Assembly: GCA_029066845.1 (NCBI GenBank)
Contig: JAIEFR010000017.1
Span: forward strand, 1 to 56,804
Source of the DNA: Clostridia bacterium
GTDB taxonomy: Bacteria; Bacillota; Clostridia; Christensenellales; Borkfalkiaceae
DNA length: 56,804 nucleotides
Direction of reading: 5' to 3'
In this document: positions 8,385 to 17,539 of the stretch, piece by piece
Position numbering within the stretch: position 1 is the first letter of the stretch
Layout: each line of letters begins with the position of its first letter
The notes under the pieces: generated by a model
The model's database searches: none
What the model saw: the letters and a program-made list of their open reading frames with translations, nothing else
Told to the model about the DNA's origin: nothing
Made by a program: the position numbers and the translations under genes

Positions 8385-9038
8385 CTAATCCCTTGTAACT
8401 ACGTTGCCGCGCCCCTTGTAGATGCTGTCCGCCGCGATTACGCCGCGCACCGAAGAGAGCGGATAGACGCTCGAACGCCTGCCTATCACCGTGCCCGGAT
8501 TGAGCACGCTGTTGCAGCCGACCTCGACGAAATCGCCGAGCATCGCGCCCACCTTTTTCAAGCCCGTTGCCATTTCCGTATCGCCGTGAATTACCACATT
8601 GGTCTTATCCGACTTGACGTTGGAAGTTATCGAGCCCGCGCCCATATGCGCCTTGTAGCCAAGTATGCTGTCGCCCACGTAGTTGTAGTGCGGCACCTGC
8701 ACGCCGTCGAACAAGATGACGTTTTTGAGTTCCGTGGAGTTGCCAACCACGCAGCCGCTACCGACGAGGGCGTTGCCTCTGATATAGGCGCCCGGTCTTA
8801 CCTCGGTATCCGCGCCGATTATAGCGGGCGCGCCGATATACGCCGTGGAAGCGATTTTCGCGCTCTTGTGTATCCACACCTGCGGAGCGGTTTCCGTATA
8901 GTCCGCGCCCAGCTTTTCGCCGAGAGAAACTATCAAAGCGCCGATACCCTTTAAAGCTTCCCACGGATATGAAAAGCCCTTGAGGTATTCCCCCGCAATA
9001 GTATGTGACAAATCGTACAAATCAATTATCTTTATCAA
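8385..9038 (-). CDS. stand-alone GlmU-like left-handed beta-helix protein
   Basis: A 217-residue protein built of hexapeptide repeats over about residues 55-205 (for example WIHKSAKIASTAYIGAPAII and AGSITSNVKSD), related to the acetyltransferase half of GlmU. The short N-terminal part (about 50 residues) is not a nucleotidyltransferase; the GxGxRM uridyltransferase motif of GlmU is absent. It begins with TTG after GGGTGG. As first gene of an operon with glmM and glmS it probably acts on an amino-sugar phosphate or nucleotide, perhaps N-acetylating glucosamine-1-phosphate, with the uridylyl step encoded elsewhere. It could instead acylate a sugar made by the CapD-type enzyme. The catalytic residues cannot be assigned with certainty. 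Confidence 0.75.
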   Translation of the reverse strand: MIKIIDLYDLSHTIAGEYLKGFSYPWEALKGIGALIVSLGEKLGADYTETAPQVWIHKSAKIASTAYIGAPAIIGADTEVRPGAYIRGNALVGSGCVVGNSTELKNVILFDGVQVPHYNYVGDSILGYKAHMGAGSITSNVKSDKTNVVIHGDTEMATGLKKVGAMLGDFVEVGCNSVLNPGTVIGRRSSVYPLSSVRGVIAADSIYKGRGNVVTRD

Positions 9039-9103
9039 AATTCCACCCGCGTCCGCGCGTGCCGCACGGGCGCATTTATCTATTATATAAAGTCGTTTAA
9101 TAT

Positions 9104-9132
9104 ATTATACTATCAATCGTCCGTCATTGCAA
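9104..9132 (-). promoter_or_regulatory. promoter of the amino-sugar operon
   Basis: The minus strand reads TTGCAA (plus 9127-9132), a 17-bp spacer and TATAAT (plus 9104-9109). The start point near 9097 leaves a leader of about 60 nt that is GC-rich near the start codon. The remaining intergenic bases up to 9290 show nothing further. Confidence 0.65.
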
Positions 9133-9290
9133 GTATTTTCGACAAATTACGACAACGCGCGATTTTTGAGCCCGTTTGCGGCGTTTTGGCGATTGCCCCC
9201 TTAGTATGCCCGAATTACCGCGCTTTTACCACCCGTGCGGACAAATTGCGTCCAAAAAAATTTTTTCACGAAATTTTCAAAAAACAAGCA

Positions 9291-9321
9291 AAAGCGCCGA
9301 ACGCAAGCCGTCCGGCGCTTT
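9291..9321 (-). terminator. terminator of the DUF4011 helicase gene
   Basis: The stem AAAGCGCCG / CGGCGCTTT lies immediately after the stop of the large helicase gene, followed on the minus strand by TGCTTGTTTTTTG. It insulates the helicase from the amino-sugar operon downstream. Confidence 0.8.
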
Positions 9322-9324
9322 GAT

Positions 9325-12300
9325 TTAACCTAGCGATATTCTGTCCGACACACTGCGGATAAACATACCGCTGCTTGTGCCTTCGTCGATACAGGAGCTG
9401 ATAAACGACGTGTATTTTTCGGTCACTCTCAGAGGTCTTATCTGCGAGATTACCGCGTTGATAAGCTCGTCCCTGTAGAGGCTGACGTTCTCCAAAAGTA
9501 TAGCCTTGACGAGCGCGATTACGTCGTACGGCGAGAAGTCCGTATCCATCTGGCGGACGGATGTGCCCTCCTCCACGCGGTACCTTTCGAACGCAACCGC
9601 TTTGTCAGTCTTGTAGTAGTGCGTTGCACCCAGAAGGGAAGCTGACTTGAACGAGCACGCGGGAATGAGCGAAACCACTTTGCCTTCCAGTCTGCTGCCG
9701 TATTTCTGTATGCCGTACTGCGCCAGCACGCGCTTTACGAGGAACTGTTCGGAAATGGGCTCCTCCGCAGTTACCACCGACTTTATCGTCTTGATGAGTT
9801 CTGCGTCCATACTGCCGCTCAAAAGGGCGTTGGAGTCCGCCGCCGTAACCGCGGTTTTGGCAAGCTTATATGCGCGCTTGTAGTTGCCCGAAATGTTGTT
9901 TTCCTTGGAGGTAAGTCTGTCCAGATAGTCCTTTATCTTCTTGATTTCCCTCTTGGGATTGTTGAAGAAGTTAACAGAGTACAGACGGATGACGTTCCAG
10001 TTGTTGCGCTTCAAGGTGTTGACCTGCATTACGTACTTATCCTTGATGGAGAAGTTCTTGTTGCCGTCGCACAGCACCGCCAGAATGAAGTTGCGCTTGT
10101 TCTTGGGGTCGAGTACGCCGACGTCGATTTTGAAGTCCGAAACGCCGACGTCGCAGCGGCAGTCGTAGCCGTAGGAGGAAAGCTCCTTGGCAACGTACTT
10201 GCCTATACCAGTCCTGTTTATGATGACCTCGTCGCTGGGCGCGGCTATGCCCGTTCTGCCTTTTTCGGAAAATTCCAGGAAGGCTTTAAGACCGGCAACG
10301 CCCCTCGAAGTGGTGCGTGAAAGGTCTATCATAGAGTAGCGCATAGAGGAGAATACTACCATCTCCTCCCTTGCCCTGGACACCGCAACGTTGAGGCGGC
10401 GCCAGCCGCCGAACTGATTTAAAGGACCGAAGTTCAGAGATATTTTACCCAGCGTATCGGGACCGTAGCACACCGAGAAAAGGATAACGTCTCTTTCGTC
10501 GCCCTGCACGTTTTCGAGGTTCTTGACGAACAGCGGCTCCTCCCTATCATAGGCGTAATCTTCCAGCCCCTTATCCGCAATAGCCTTGTTGAGCATCTTT
10601 TCGATATATACCTGCTGGGGAGTCGAGAACGTGACAACGCCGATAGATGAGCGGCGCGCCGAGGGGTCGGAAAGGCGTTTGATAACTTCCTTGACGAGCG
10701 CTTCCGCCTCCTCCTTGTTGCACTTGGTGCCGCCGCGCTGATATACGCCGTTTTCCACGTAGCGGAATTTGACTTTGCTGTCGAGCGCGTCGGGCGACGG
10801 GAAGGTGCACAGCTTGGAAGAATAGTACATTATGTTGGAGAAAGCGATAAGGCTTTCGTGCTTGGAACGGTAGTGCCACGTAAGATGCTTTTCGGGTATG
10901 CCGAGGGCAAGGCAGTCGTCCAGCACGCTTTCGAGGTCGTCCGTTTCGGGGTTGTCCTCGTCCGCGCCCACCGACATAAAGAAGGACGTGGGCGGCATCT
11001 GTTTGGGGTCGCCGACGATTATTGCGCTCTTTGCCCTTGCAAGCGAGGGCACCGCCTCGCACGTGGGAAGCTGGGAGGCCTCGTCGAAGATTACTATATC
11101 GAACAGGTCGAGCGACGCGGGCAGATACTGCGAGACCGTGAACGGGCTCATCAGCATACAGGGCGCGACAACCTTTAACAGCTCTGGTATTTCACCCAGC
11201 AACGTGCGCAGGTTGAGTCCGCGGGGATTGCCCTTTGTCTGGCGGCGAAAAGACATAAGCTCGAGCGCAAGCGCGCCCTCCGTTTCCTCTCCCGGCAGAC
11301 GGGATATGAGGTCGTGGCGGATTTTGTCGCGCGTGAGCTTTGTGAACTCTTCCAGAATCTGCGAAAAGTTGCTTGCCGTTTCGTCCAGCACGGTTGCCGA
11401 AAAACCCGAAAGTCTGGGGTCGGCGGGAATGTTCTTCTGGACGAAATTTCTGTATACGTTTTTGCGGAACGCCGAAAGAATTTTTTCGCCGCTTATCTGT
11501 CCGCTTTCCAGCGCGTCGGTTATGAAAGTCAGTCCGTTGTCGTTCAGCTTTTTAGCCGTTCCTTTGTACATAGCCCACGCCGGAAGCATATCGATGTTGT
11601 CGATAAGCGCGGTGCACTTTGCGTAGTAATAGTCGTATATATCCTCGTCCGAAATGAGCTGTTTATTGGCTTCAACCGTTTCGGCGAAGTAATCGCAGCT
11701 CTGCGTAAAAGACTTTGCCGCGCCGAGCAAACCCGCGAAGAGCGGCTTCAAATGACCGTCCGAAGCCTTTGCGCAGACCGAGTTGAACGCATCGGCATTG
11801 TAGTCCATAAACACGCCGCCGCACAGCTCGTGGAAGTTATACAGCGGAGCCAGGAAGTCGTCCCTCTTCTTGTCGTTAATGCCGCCCGTAATTCCCACGA
11901 AGTTGGAAGCAAGCTTGGTATAGGAAAGTATCTTGCGCTTATCCTGCTCGATTTCCAGCGCAGCCTTTACCCATTCGAGTTCCTCGCCCTCCTTCAACGG
12001 AGTCTTGGCAAGATGGTTTATGCGCTTGACGATAACCGTGAGCGGACGGGACGCGAGATAGTCGCCCTTGCAGTTTTCTATCTCCTCGTCGATGACGTTG
12101 GCAAACTTGGAAACGTCGGCAAGCGCCTTGAATTTGTTGAGCCAGTTTTTTACGCCCGCGTCGTAGCGAAGGTTGGCGTTGTAGAAAGTGTAGAACTCCC
12201 TTTCGTCGCACGTGAAGAAAACGTTCAGATCGCCGCCCGAAAGCTTCTTGACAATCTGCACAAGGTTGTTGAGCTTTTTGGAAGTGAAAGTACTTATCTT

Positions 12301-14955
12301 CTGGTTGAAGGTGTTGAGGAAAAGCGCGAGATAGTTTTTGAGGTGCTGCAGCTCGGCAACCACTACCTCCGCCGAATACAGTACGGAGCGCTTGATTTTT
12401 TCGTCGCACTCGGTGATGTTTACGTTTGCAAACGGCGAACGGTATACGCCGCCGCACTCCCTTGCCGCCGCCTGCGCGGTCAGGAGCATATTTTCATACT
12501 CGGCAAGCTTCTTTGCCGTAAGGTTGTCGTAGAATGTGCTTTCTATATTGACAAGCTCGGGCGCAGCCGCGTTTTGCAGATAGTTGACTATTCCGTCGTA
12601 GACCGAAACGCCCAGTCCGCGCTTTTTGTGTAGCGCGTACAACGGCTGGTGAAGCGTGTCGCGGTATTCGCCGATAGCCTCGCCGTCGGCTATGAATTTG
12701 GTTTCGTCGTATTCCGATTTAAGCGAGAGAGTATTCTCTATCGAACGCACTATCTCGCCCTTATCCACCGTCTTGCCGCTGTGCATTTCAAGACAGAATT
12801 CGCCTATGCCTATATCGTTAAGACGCTTTTTTACGACCTGCAACGCCGCCTGTTTTTCGGCGACGAAAAGCACGCGTTTGCCACTGTCGAGAGCGTTTGC
12901 GATTATGTTGGTTATGGTCTGGCTCTTGCCCGTTCCCGGAGGTCCGTGCAGGACGAAGGTCGTGCCCTTTCCCGATTCCGCAACCGCAGCGTACTGCGAG
13001 CTGTCGCACGAAAGCGGCGTTAAAACATCCGTAGGCTTGGCGTCGTCCTCGTTTGCGCCGCTCAGCTTGTTGTCGATAAATTTGTTGGTGTTTTCAAGCA
13101 GTCCCGCAATCATAGGGTTCTGCTTATAAAGGCTCATATTGTCCCTGACGTCGCGCCACATTGCGTAGCCGGCAAAGGTGAACTGGGCAAGGTATACGTC
13201 CTCGTAAACCAGCCAGCCCTTCATATGCGCCGTCTTTGCGCGGAACACCGCAAGCATCTCGACAGGGGTGAGTTTTTCGTCCTCTATACCCCTTATATCC
13301 ACGCCGAATTCCTGCTTTAAAAATTCGAGCAGCGTGGTGTTTACGGCATAGTCGTCGCCCAGTTCCAGCGCAACGCCCTGCGACTTGGTCTTTTTGAGGT
13401 TGACGGGCAACAGCACTATGGGGGCGTACTTGTAGTCCTTCTCGTCCGAGTGTTTCCATTTGAGGAAGCCGAACGCGAGATATATGGTGTTTGCGCCCAC
13501 CTCCTCGCGCGAGGATTTGCCCTTTCTTATAAGCGTCTGCACCGCTTCCTGCAAGCCGCTTTCGCCCGAGTACGAGCGGACTATCTGGGAGTTAAGCTCT
13601 ATCGATACAAGCTCCGAAAGTGTCTTGGCTTTGTTGCCCGTGCCGAAGTACAGAGCGTCGTCTATCTTGCTTTGGTTGGCAAGCAGGGTGAGCGTGCTCT
13701 TGCCCTCTATCTTGTTGAAAAACACCTTCAGGTCGGGAAGCAGCAGATGCACGCAGTCGCGCATATAACGGAAGTTCAAAAGGTTGTTTTTGAGCGACAG
13801 GTCGAGAAGCCTTCTTTCCCAGTTTCTGTTTTTGGAAGCTTTGCGCTTTAAGGAAAGGCTGTCCGCGTCGATAAGCTTTTCGGGCTTTGCGTCGTATGAA
13901 TAGCGGTTGTCGCCCAGAATTTCGTACGACTTGCCGTCGCCCACCTTTATGGGCATAGAGAATATGCCGCCGATACGGCAACGCTTTACGTCGATACAGC
14001 ACTCGAATTTGCCCTGTTGCAACAGCGTTGCAAAGTGCGCCGAAGCGGTTGCAAAGCTTGCGTTTTTGTGCGCAAACAAATCGTCCACGTCCACAACGGC
14101 AAGATTGTTTACGCCCGCAGCAACGTAGCGTTCTATAACGGACATATCGTCCTGCAAAGGCGAGTTGAAGCAGCTTTCGTGCAGCCATACGCCCACGCCT
14201 ATCTTGGTTTTACCGACCAGTATTACGGGATTGAATTTTGCCGCTTCCAGACAGGAAGCCATATATACCGCCATTAAGAGCGGCGAGCCCTTGCGCGAGG
14301 GCACGAGGTCCGCAAGATTGCCCACCCTTATAAGCTGGGTGGAATCGCCGCCGTGCTCCCTTTCGATATTGAGATTGCGGATTGCGGAAAACATAGAAGC
14401 GAACGCGTACATAAGCGCGTTTTTATCGTTGCCCGAATAGCCGCTGAATTCCTTGGAGTAGCCCCACGTTTTGAGCTGTAAGCCCGCCTCCGCCAGAATT
14501 TTCTGGCAGTCGGAAAGGCGCGGACGGACAAACGCGGCAAGCATTTCGGCATTGCCCGAAGTGCCCGACCAGCTTTCCATAGAAACGGCTTTGACCTGCG
14601 AGCTTATGTCGCAGATGACCGTCTTGCCGCAGCATACCGTTACGGTTACGGTGCAGTCCTCGGCGTCCTCCAGCTCCGCAAGATACTTGGGATTTAAAAG
14701 AGAGGGCGTCTTGACCTCCATACTGCTTTCGGCGGGAATCTGGTCTATTTCTATCTGCGCGGGCAGAATGAGTTTGTTGGAACCCGTAACCTGAATTACT
14801 ACGTTTTCCAACGCCTCCTCTCCGTTGTTGACCACTCTGAATGAGGTGAAAAGCGGAATACGGTTATAGTAGGTTGCGTACGATACGCAATTCAAAAGCT
14901 CCCCGTCCAGATCCAAAGTTTCAAGCAACTGTTTAGCTTTTTTGTTCGCTGCCAT
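9325..14955 (-). CDS. DUF4011-type SF1 helicase with C-terminal nuclease-like domain
   Basis: A giant protein of 1876 residues. The N-terminal 370 residues are a non-catalytic region, followed by a DUF4011-like part (RRLLDLSLKNNLLNFRYMRD). The SF1 helicase core has Walker A GPPGTGKSQT near residue 672, Walker B FDEASQLPTCEA near 1290 with GDPKQMPP, WHYRSKHESLI, VQGDERDVIL, and motif VI RRLNVAVSRAREE near 1523. An MTES_1575/Vsr-like endonuclease fold follows near 1600-1640 (SDFKIDVGVL then ILAVLCDG, resembling D-x(n)-ExK-type sites). The C-terminus resembles DUF3320. The start at 14955 is set by GAGAGGAAATCAG-ATG; a longer reading frame to 15018 runs into the -35 box and is rejected. Such helicase-nuclease fusions are often linked to defence or repair; no partner gene is evident here. 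Confidence 0.85.
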   Translation of the reverse strand: MAANKKAKQLLETLDLDGELLNCVSYATYYNRIPLFTSFRVVNNGEEALENVVIQVTGSNKLILPAQIEIDQIPAESSMEVKTPSLLNPKYLAELEDAEDCTVTVTVCCGKTVICDISSQVKAVSMESWSGTSGNAEMLAAFVRPRLSDCQKILAEAGLQLKTWGYSKEFSGYSGNDKNALMYAFASMFSAIRNLNIEREHGGDSTQLIRVGNLADLVPSRKGSPLLMAVYMASCLEAAKFNPVILVGKTKIGVGVWLHESCFNSPLQDDMSVIERYVAAGVNNLAVVDVDDLFAHKNASFATASAHFATLLQQGKFECCIDVKRCRIGGIFSMPIKVGDGKSYEILGDNRYSYDAKPEKLIDADSLSLKRKASKNRNWERRLLDLSLKNNLLNFRYMRDCVHLLLPDLKVFFNKIEGKSTLTLLANQSKIDDALYFGTGNKAKTLSELVSIELNSQIVRSYSGESGLQEAVQTLIRKGKSSREEVGANTIYLAFGFLKWKHSDEKDYKYAPIVLLPVNLKKTKSQGVALELGDDYAVNTTLLEFLKQEFGVDIRGIEDEKLTPVEMLAVFRAKTAHMKGWLVYEDVYLAQFTFAGYAMWRDVRDNMSLYKQNPMIAGLLENTNKFIDNKLSGANEDDAKPTDVLTPLSCDSSQYAAVAESGKGTTFVLHGPPGTGKSQTITNIIANALDSGKRVLFVAEKQAALQVVKKRLNDIGIGEFCLEMHSGKTVDKGEIVRSIENTLSLKSEYDETKFIADGEAIGEYRDTLHQPLYALHKKRGLGVSVYDGIVNYLQNAAAPELVNIESTFYDNLTAKKLAEYENMLLTAQAAARECGGVYRSPFANVNITECDEKIKRSVLYSAEVVVAELQHLKNYLALFLNTFNQKISTFTSKKLNNLVQIVKKLSGGDLNVFFTCDEREFYTFYNANLRYDAGVKNWLNKFKALADVSKFANVIDEEIENCKGDYLASRPLTVIVKRINHLAKTPLKEGEELEWVKAALEIEQDKRKILSYTKLASNFVGITGGINDKKRDDFLAPLYNFHELCGGVFMDYNADAFNSVCAKASDGHLKPLFAGLLGAAKSFTQSCDYFAETVEANKQLISDEDIYDYYYAKCTALIDNIDMLPAWAMYKGTAKKLNDNGLTFITDALESGQISGEKILSAFRKNVYRNFVQKNIPADPRLSGFSATVLDETASNFSQILEEFTKLTRDKIRHDLISRLPGEETEGALALELMSFRRQTKGNPRGLNLRTLLGEIPELLKVVAPCMLMSPFTVSQYLPASLDLFDIVIFDEASQLPTCEAVPSLARAKSAIIVGDPKQMPPTSFFMSVGADEDNPETDDLESVLDDCLALGIPEKHLTWHYRSKHESLIAFSNIMYYSSKLCTFPSPDALDSKVKFRYVENGVYQRGGTKCNKEEAEALVKEVIKRLSDPSARRSSIGVVTFSTPQQVYIEKMLNKAIADKGLEDYAYDREEPLFVKNLENVQGDERDVILFSVCYGPDTLGKISLNFGPLNQFGGWRRLNVAVSRAREEMVVFSSMRYSMIDLSRTTSRGVAGLKAFLEFSEKGRTGIAAPSDEVIINRTGIGKYVAKELSSYGYDCRCDVGVSDFKIDVGVLDPKNKRNFILAVLCDGNKNFSIKDKYVMQVNTLKRNNWNVIRLYSVNFFNNPKREIKKIKDYLDRLTSKENNISGNYKRAYKLAKTAVTAADSNALLSGSMDAELIKTIKSVVTAEEPISEQFLVKRVLAQYGIQKYGSRLEGKVVSLIPACSFKSASLLGATHYYKTDKAVAFERYRVEEGTSVRQMDTDFSPYDVIALVKAILLENVSLYRDELINAVISQIRPLRVTEKYTSFISSCIDEGTSSGMFIRSVSDRISLG

Positions 14956-14989
14956 CTGATTTCCTCTCGCTGTAATTTTCGTCCCTATA

Positions 14990-15018
14990 ATTATATCACG
15001 ACCTGACGAAACTTTCAA
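14990..15018 (-). promoter_or_regulatory. promoter of the DUF4011 helicase gene
   Basis: The minus strand reads TTGAAA (plus 15013-15018), a 17-bp spacer and TATAAT (plus 14990-14995). The start point near 14983 supports the shorter helicase start at 14955. Confidence 0.75.
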
Positions 15019-15056
15019 CTTTTCAAAGGTAATTATTGCCTGTTTTCGACATAATA

Positions 15057-15083
15057 AAAGCGGCTTTTTTATAAGCCGCCTTT
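15057..15083 (-). terminator. terminator of helD
   Basis: The stem GCGGCTT / AAGCCGC is extended by A/T pairs on both sides and has a TTTTAT tail on the minus strand. It lies between the helD stop and the promoter of the next helicase gene. Confidence 0.75.
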
Positions 15084-15115
15084 AAATTGCCTGTTTTTAA
15101 GTTGAACGCCGCATA

Positions 15116-17488
15116 TTACCTTATCAACGCCAGTTCTTTGAGCGCCCTGGTATACGCGATATATTTTTCGTTGTCGGTCATATCCCCGTCCGCAACGGCG
15201 ACTGCGGTAAATTCCAGTCCCTTGCTTTCGTAGACGGTTAAAAGATTGATTTTGCTCTTGGAAATCTTGCCGCTTTCCCTGACTATATTGTAGGTCTTTT
15301 TTGCATAGTCGTACAGTTTTTCTTCCGAGGTTATGACCGCGCGCAAGCCCTGCTTGTCCGCAAGGAAGGAAGCTATTCCGCGGTTCGAAACGGTGACGAC
15401 GTCCTCTCCGCCCAGCCCTATCGCCTGCATACTCACATTGAGATTTTGGGATACGAAATAGACTATCTGATTGGTATTGCGGTAGTTCAGATCGAGCGTG
15501 GAAACGGGCAAGCCCAGTTCCGCCCAGTCGTCGATGCCGCGGAAGTTGGTGATATTCTGCTTTAAATCGCCGAATATATTGAACTTTGCCGAGGCGTTTA
15601 CCCTGCGCAGTATGTCGTATTCCACGGGCGCAATGTCCTGCGCCTCGTCTACAAACACAAAGGAATACGCGGGGGTCAGCTTGCAGCCAAGCTCGCACAG
15701 TATGCGGCAGATTGCGTACGCGTCGCTCTTGACAAGCTTATCCGAAGCCACGCCGAAACGCTGCTTTGCGGGCTTGACTATTTCGCGGTAGAAAAAGCGC
15801 GCAAGCTCCACCTTGCTTTCACACTTGCCGATTTTCACAAGGTATTTTTCGCCGCGCACGACTTCGGCAAAGTCGCAGATTATATCGAATTCCGAGGCTA
15901 TGTTTTCGACCAGTAATATGGTTGCGTCGATTTCCTTTTTGGTCTGCTCGCGCTTTTCAATCCTGTCGGGATAGGTGTACTCCGATCTGTCGCCTATGCG
16001 CTGTTTATAACGCTTTAAGTCCTCTATTTCCTTTTCAACGGTGACGCGCAGATTGTGCAAATCGTCAACCGCCGAAGCGCAGATATGCCTGCCGTGAGCG
16101 CGGATAAAGCGCAGCGATTTATAGAACGACAGAAGCTGTTTGTAGAAGTAATAGTACCCCTCCATTCTGTCGTCCGTGCGGTTGACAGTCAGAAATTCCT
16201 TCACGTCGCTCACGCAATTGAATAGCTCGCGCATACGCTTGGTGTAAAAGAGTCCGCCGTCCTGCTTTTCCTTGATTTCGCCCAGCACGCACCTGCGCAC
16301 GCGCAGACCCGCGTTTTTAATTTTTTCGTATTCTTTCTGCTGCTCGTCGATGGAGTGCAGAATTGCCGTAACGAACTCGTCGCCATCGTCGCTGGGCAAC
16401 ATACCGCGCACGCCCGAATAAATCTTTGCAAGCTTTTTGCGCACGTCCGCAACGAAGTTTTGCGAATAGACGTACTTAAGATACTTTCCGTCAACGGGCG
16501 CGAAGCCGTCCACCCTGTCCGAAAGGTCTATGCCGAAGCTCTTTAATATGCGGTAGTAATAGCTTTCCAGCGTGACCGTCCTTACCCTCTCCAATTCGAG
16601 AATCTGGGCAAGCTCGTCGATGAACGCGTTAAAGCTGTCCGACGGCGTTATGACCAGAACGGAAGCCGGTTTGAGCTGTTCGTTGTTGTATAGAAGATAG
16701 GAAAGTCTGTGCAGCAAAATCATCGTCTTGCCGCTGCCCGCAACGCCCTGAACGATAAATTCGGCGTCCTCGGGTGCGGTGATAATTTCGTACTGCTTTT
16801 CCTGTATGGTTTCGATTATGTCGCAGATTTCCTGCTTCTCTTTACGCGAGGAGAGTATTTCCTTTAAGAATGGGTCGAAGATGACGGCGGCATCGCGCCC
16901 TGCGATTTCCTCCTTGGAAAGGTTGTCGCCTACCGACAGATATTCGTTTTTGAAATCCTCCACCCTGCCGCTTTTTGTGCGTATCGCCCTGCGCAGAACG
17001 AGCTTGTAGTTGAACTGATTTATGGTGAAATCGAGCTTGCTTTTCTGGTAGTATCGCCTTGCAAGCGGCGCGCGCCAGTCCACTATTTCCAGCCCCTCGT
17101 CGCCGCGCTTGCCGATGTAGTAGGAATTATACCCGTCCTTATCGTCAACCAGATCCATACGCGCGAAATACGGCTCGTCGAAAAAGCACTTAAAGGTCTG
17201 CCTCTTCTGTTTGCAGGAGGATATTACCGCGTTGAGTTCGAGCACGCGCCTGTACTTTTCCGCGTCGTAATCGGGTAAATTTGTGAGCGCGGACTTTTCG
17301 TCCTCCGCCTCCTTTATCTTTCTGCCGAGCTTGGAAAGATACAGCACTTTAAGCATAGAAAGCACTGCGGCAATGTGCTCGTCCTCCCACGCTCTCTGCT
17401 TGCCCTCGTCAAGCAAATCCAGGTAAAACTTTTTATCCGCATTCTTCTTGGGGTTGATTAAATTTTTAAGTTTCCGGATATCCGCCAT
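15116..17488 (-). CDS. helD: HelD-type UvrD-like helicase, RNA polymerase recycling
   Basis: A 790-residue SF1 protein of the HelD class, which binds stalled or idle RNA polymerase and uses ATP to release it from DNA and RNA. A coiled N-terminal arm (residues 1-75) is followed by GDEGLEIVDWRAPLARRYY, a HelD hallmark. Walker A is VAGSGKTMILLHRLSYLLYN near residue 250, the Walker B line is FVDEAQDIAPVEYDIL near 614, then FGDLKQNI, LDLNYRNTNQIV, YESKGLEFTAVAV and YIAYTRALKEL. The length is close to the B. subtilis protein. The start ATG follows AGGAC. It has its own promoter overlapping the stop of the MATE gene. The assignment is by motif order and overall architecture. Confidence 0.85.
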   Translation of the reverse strand: MADIRKLKNLINPKKNADKKFYLDLLDEGKQRAWEDEHIAAVLSMLKVLYLSKLGRKIKEAEDEKSALTNLPDYDAEKYRRVLELNAVISSCKQKRQTFKCFFDEPYFARMDLVDDKDGYNSYYIGKRGDEGLEIVDWRAPLARRYYQKSKLDFTINQFNYKLVLRRAIRTKSGRVEDFKNEYLSVGDNLSKEEIAGRDAAVIFDPFLKEILSSRKEKQEICDIIETIQEKQYEIITAPEDAEFIVQGVAGSGKTMILLHRLSYLLYNNEQLKPASVLVITPSDSFNAFIDELAQILELERVRTVTLESYYYRILKSFGIDLSDRVDGFAPVDGKYLKYVYSQNFVADVRKKLAKIYSGVRGMLPSDDGDEFVTAILHSIDEQQKEYEKIKNAGLRVRRCVLGEIKEKQDGGLFYTKRMRELFNCVSDVKEFLTVNRTDDRMEGYYYFYKQLLSFYKSLRFIRAHGRHICASAVDDLHNLRVTVEKEIEDLKRYKQRIGDRSEYTYPDRIEKREQTKKEIDATILLVENIASEFDIICDFAEVVRGEKYLVKIGKCESKVELARFFYREIVKPAKQRFGVASDKLVKSDAYAICRILCELGCKLTPAYSFVFVDEAQDIAPVEYDILRRVNASAKFNIFGDLKQNITNFRGIDDWAELGLPVSTLDLNYRNTNQIVYFVSQNLNVSMQAIGLGGEDVVTVSNRGIASFLADKQGLRAVITSEEKLYDYAKKTYNIVRESGKISKSKINLLTVYESKGLEFTAVAVADGDMTDNEKYIAYTRALKELALIR

Positions 17489-17510
17489 ACAAAATCGTCC
17501 TGATAATTAA

Positions 17511-17539
17511 GTATAGCAGATGCGCACCGAAAAATCAAG
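17511..17539 (-). promoter_or_regulatory. promoter of helD
   Basis: The minus strand reads TTGATT (plus 17534-17539), a 17-bp spacer and TATACT (plus 17511-17516). The -35 box overlaps the last codons of the MATE gene upstream. Confidence 0.65.

Noticed and set aside
7364-8398. Long plus-strand open frame opposite glmM
   Set aside because: It is antisense to a clear glmM, shows no family motif and has the composition of a complementary shadow.
11314-12633. Long plus-strand open frame opposite the DUF4011 helicase
   Set aside because: Antisense shadow of a high-confidence gene; no ribosome binding site and no recognisable domain.
14956-15018. 21 extra N-terminal residues on the DUF4011 helicase
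   Set aside because: This would place the start codon inside the -35 box; the ATG at 14955 has a strong ribosome binding site.
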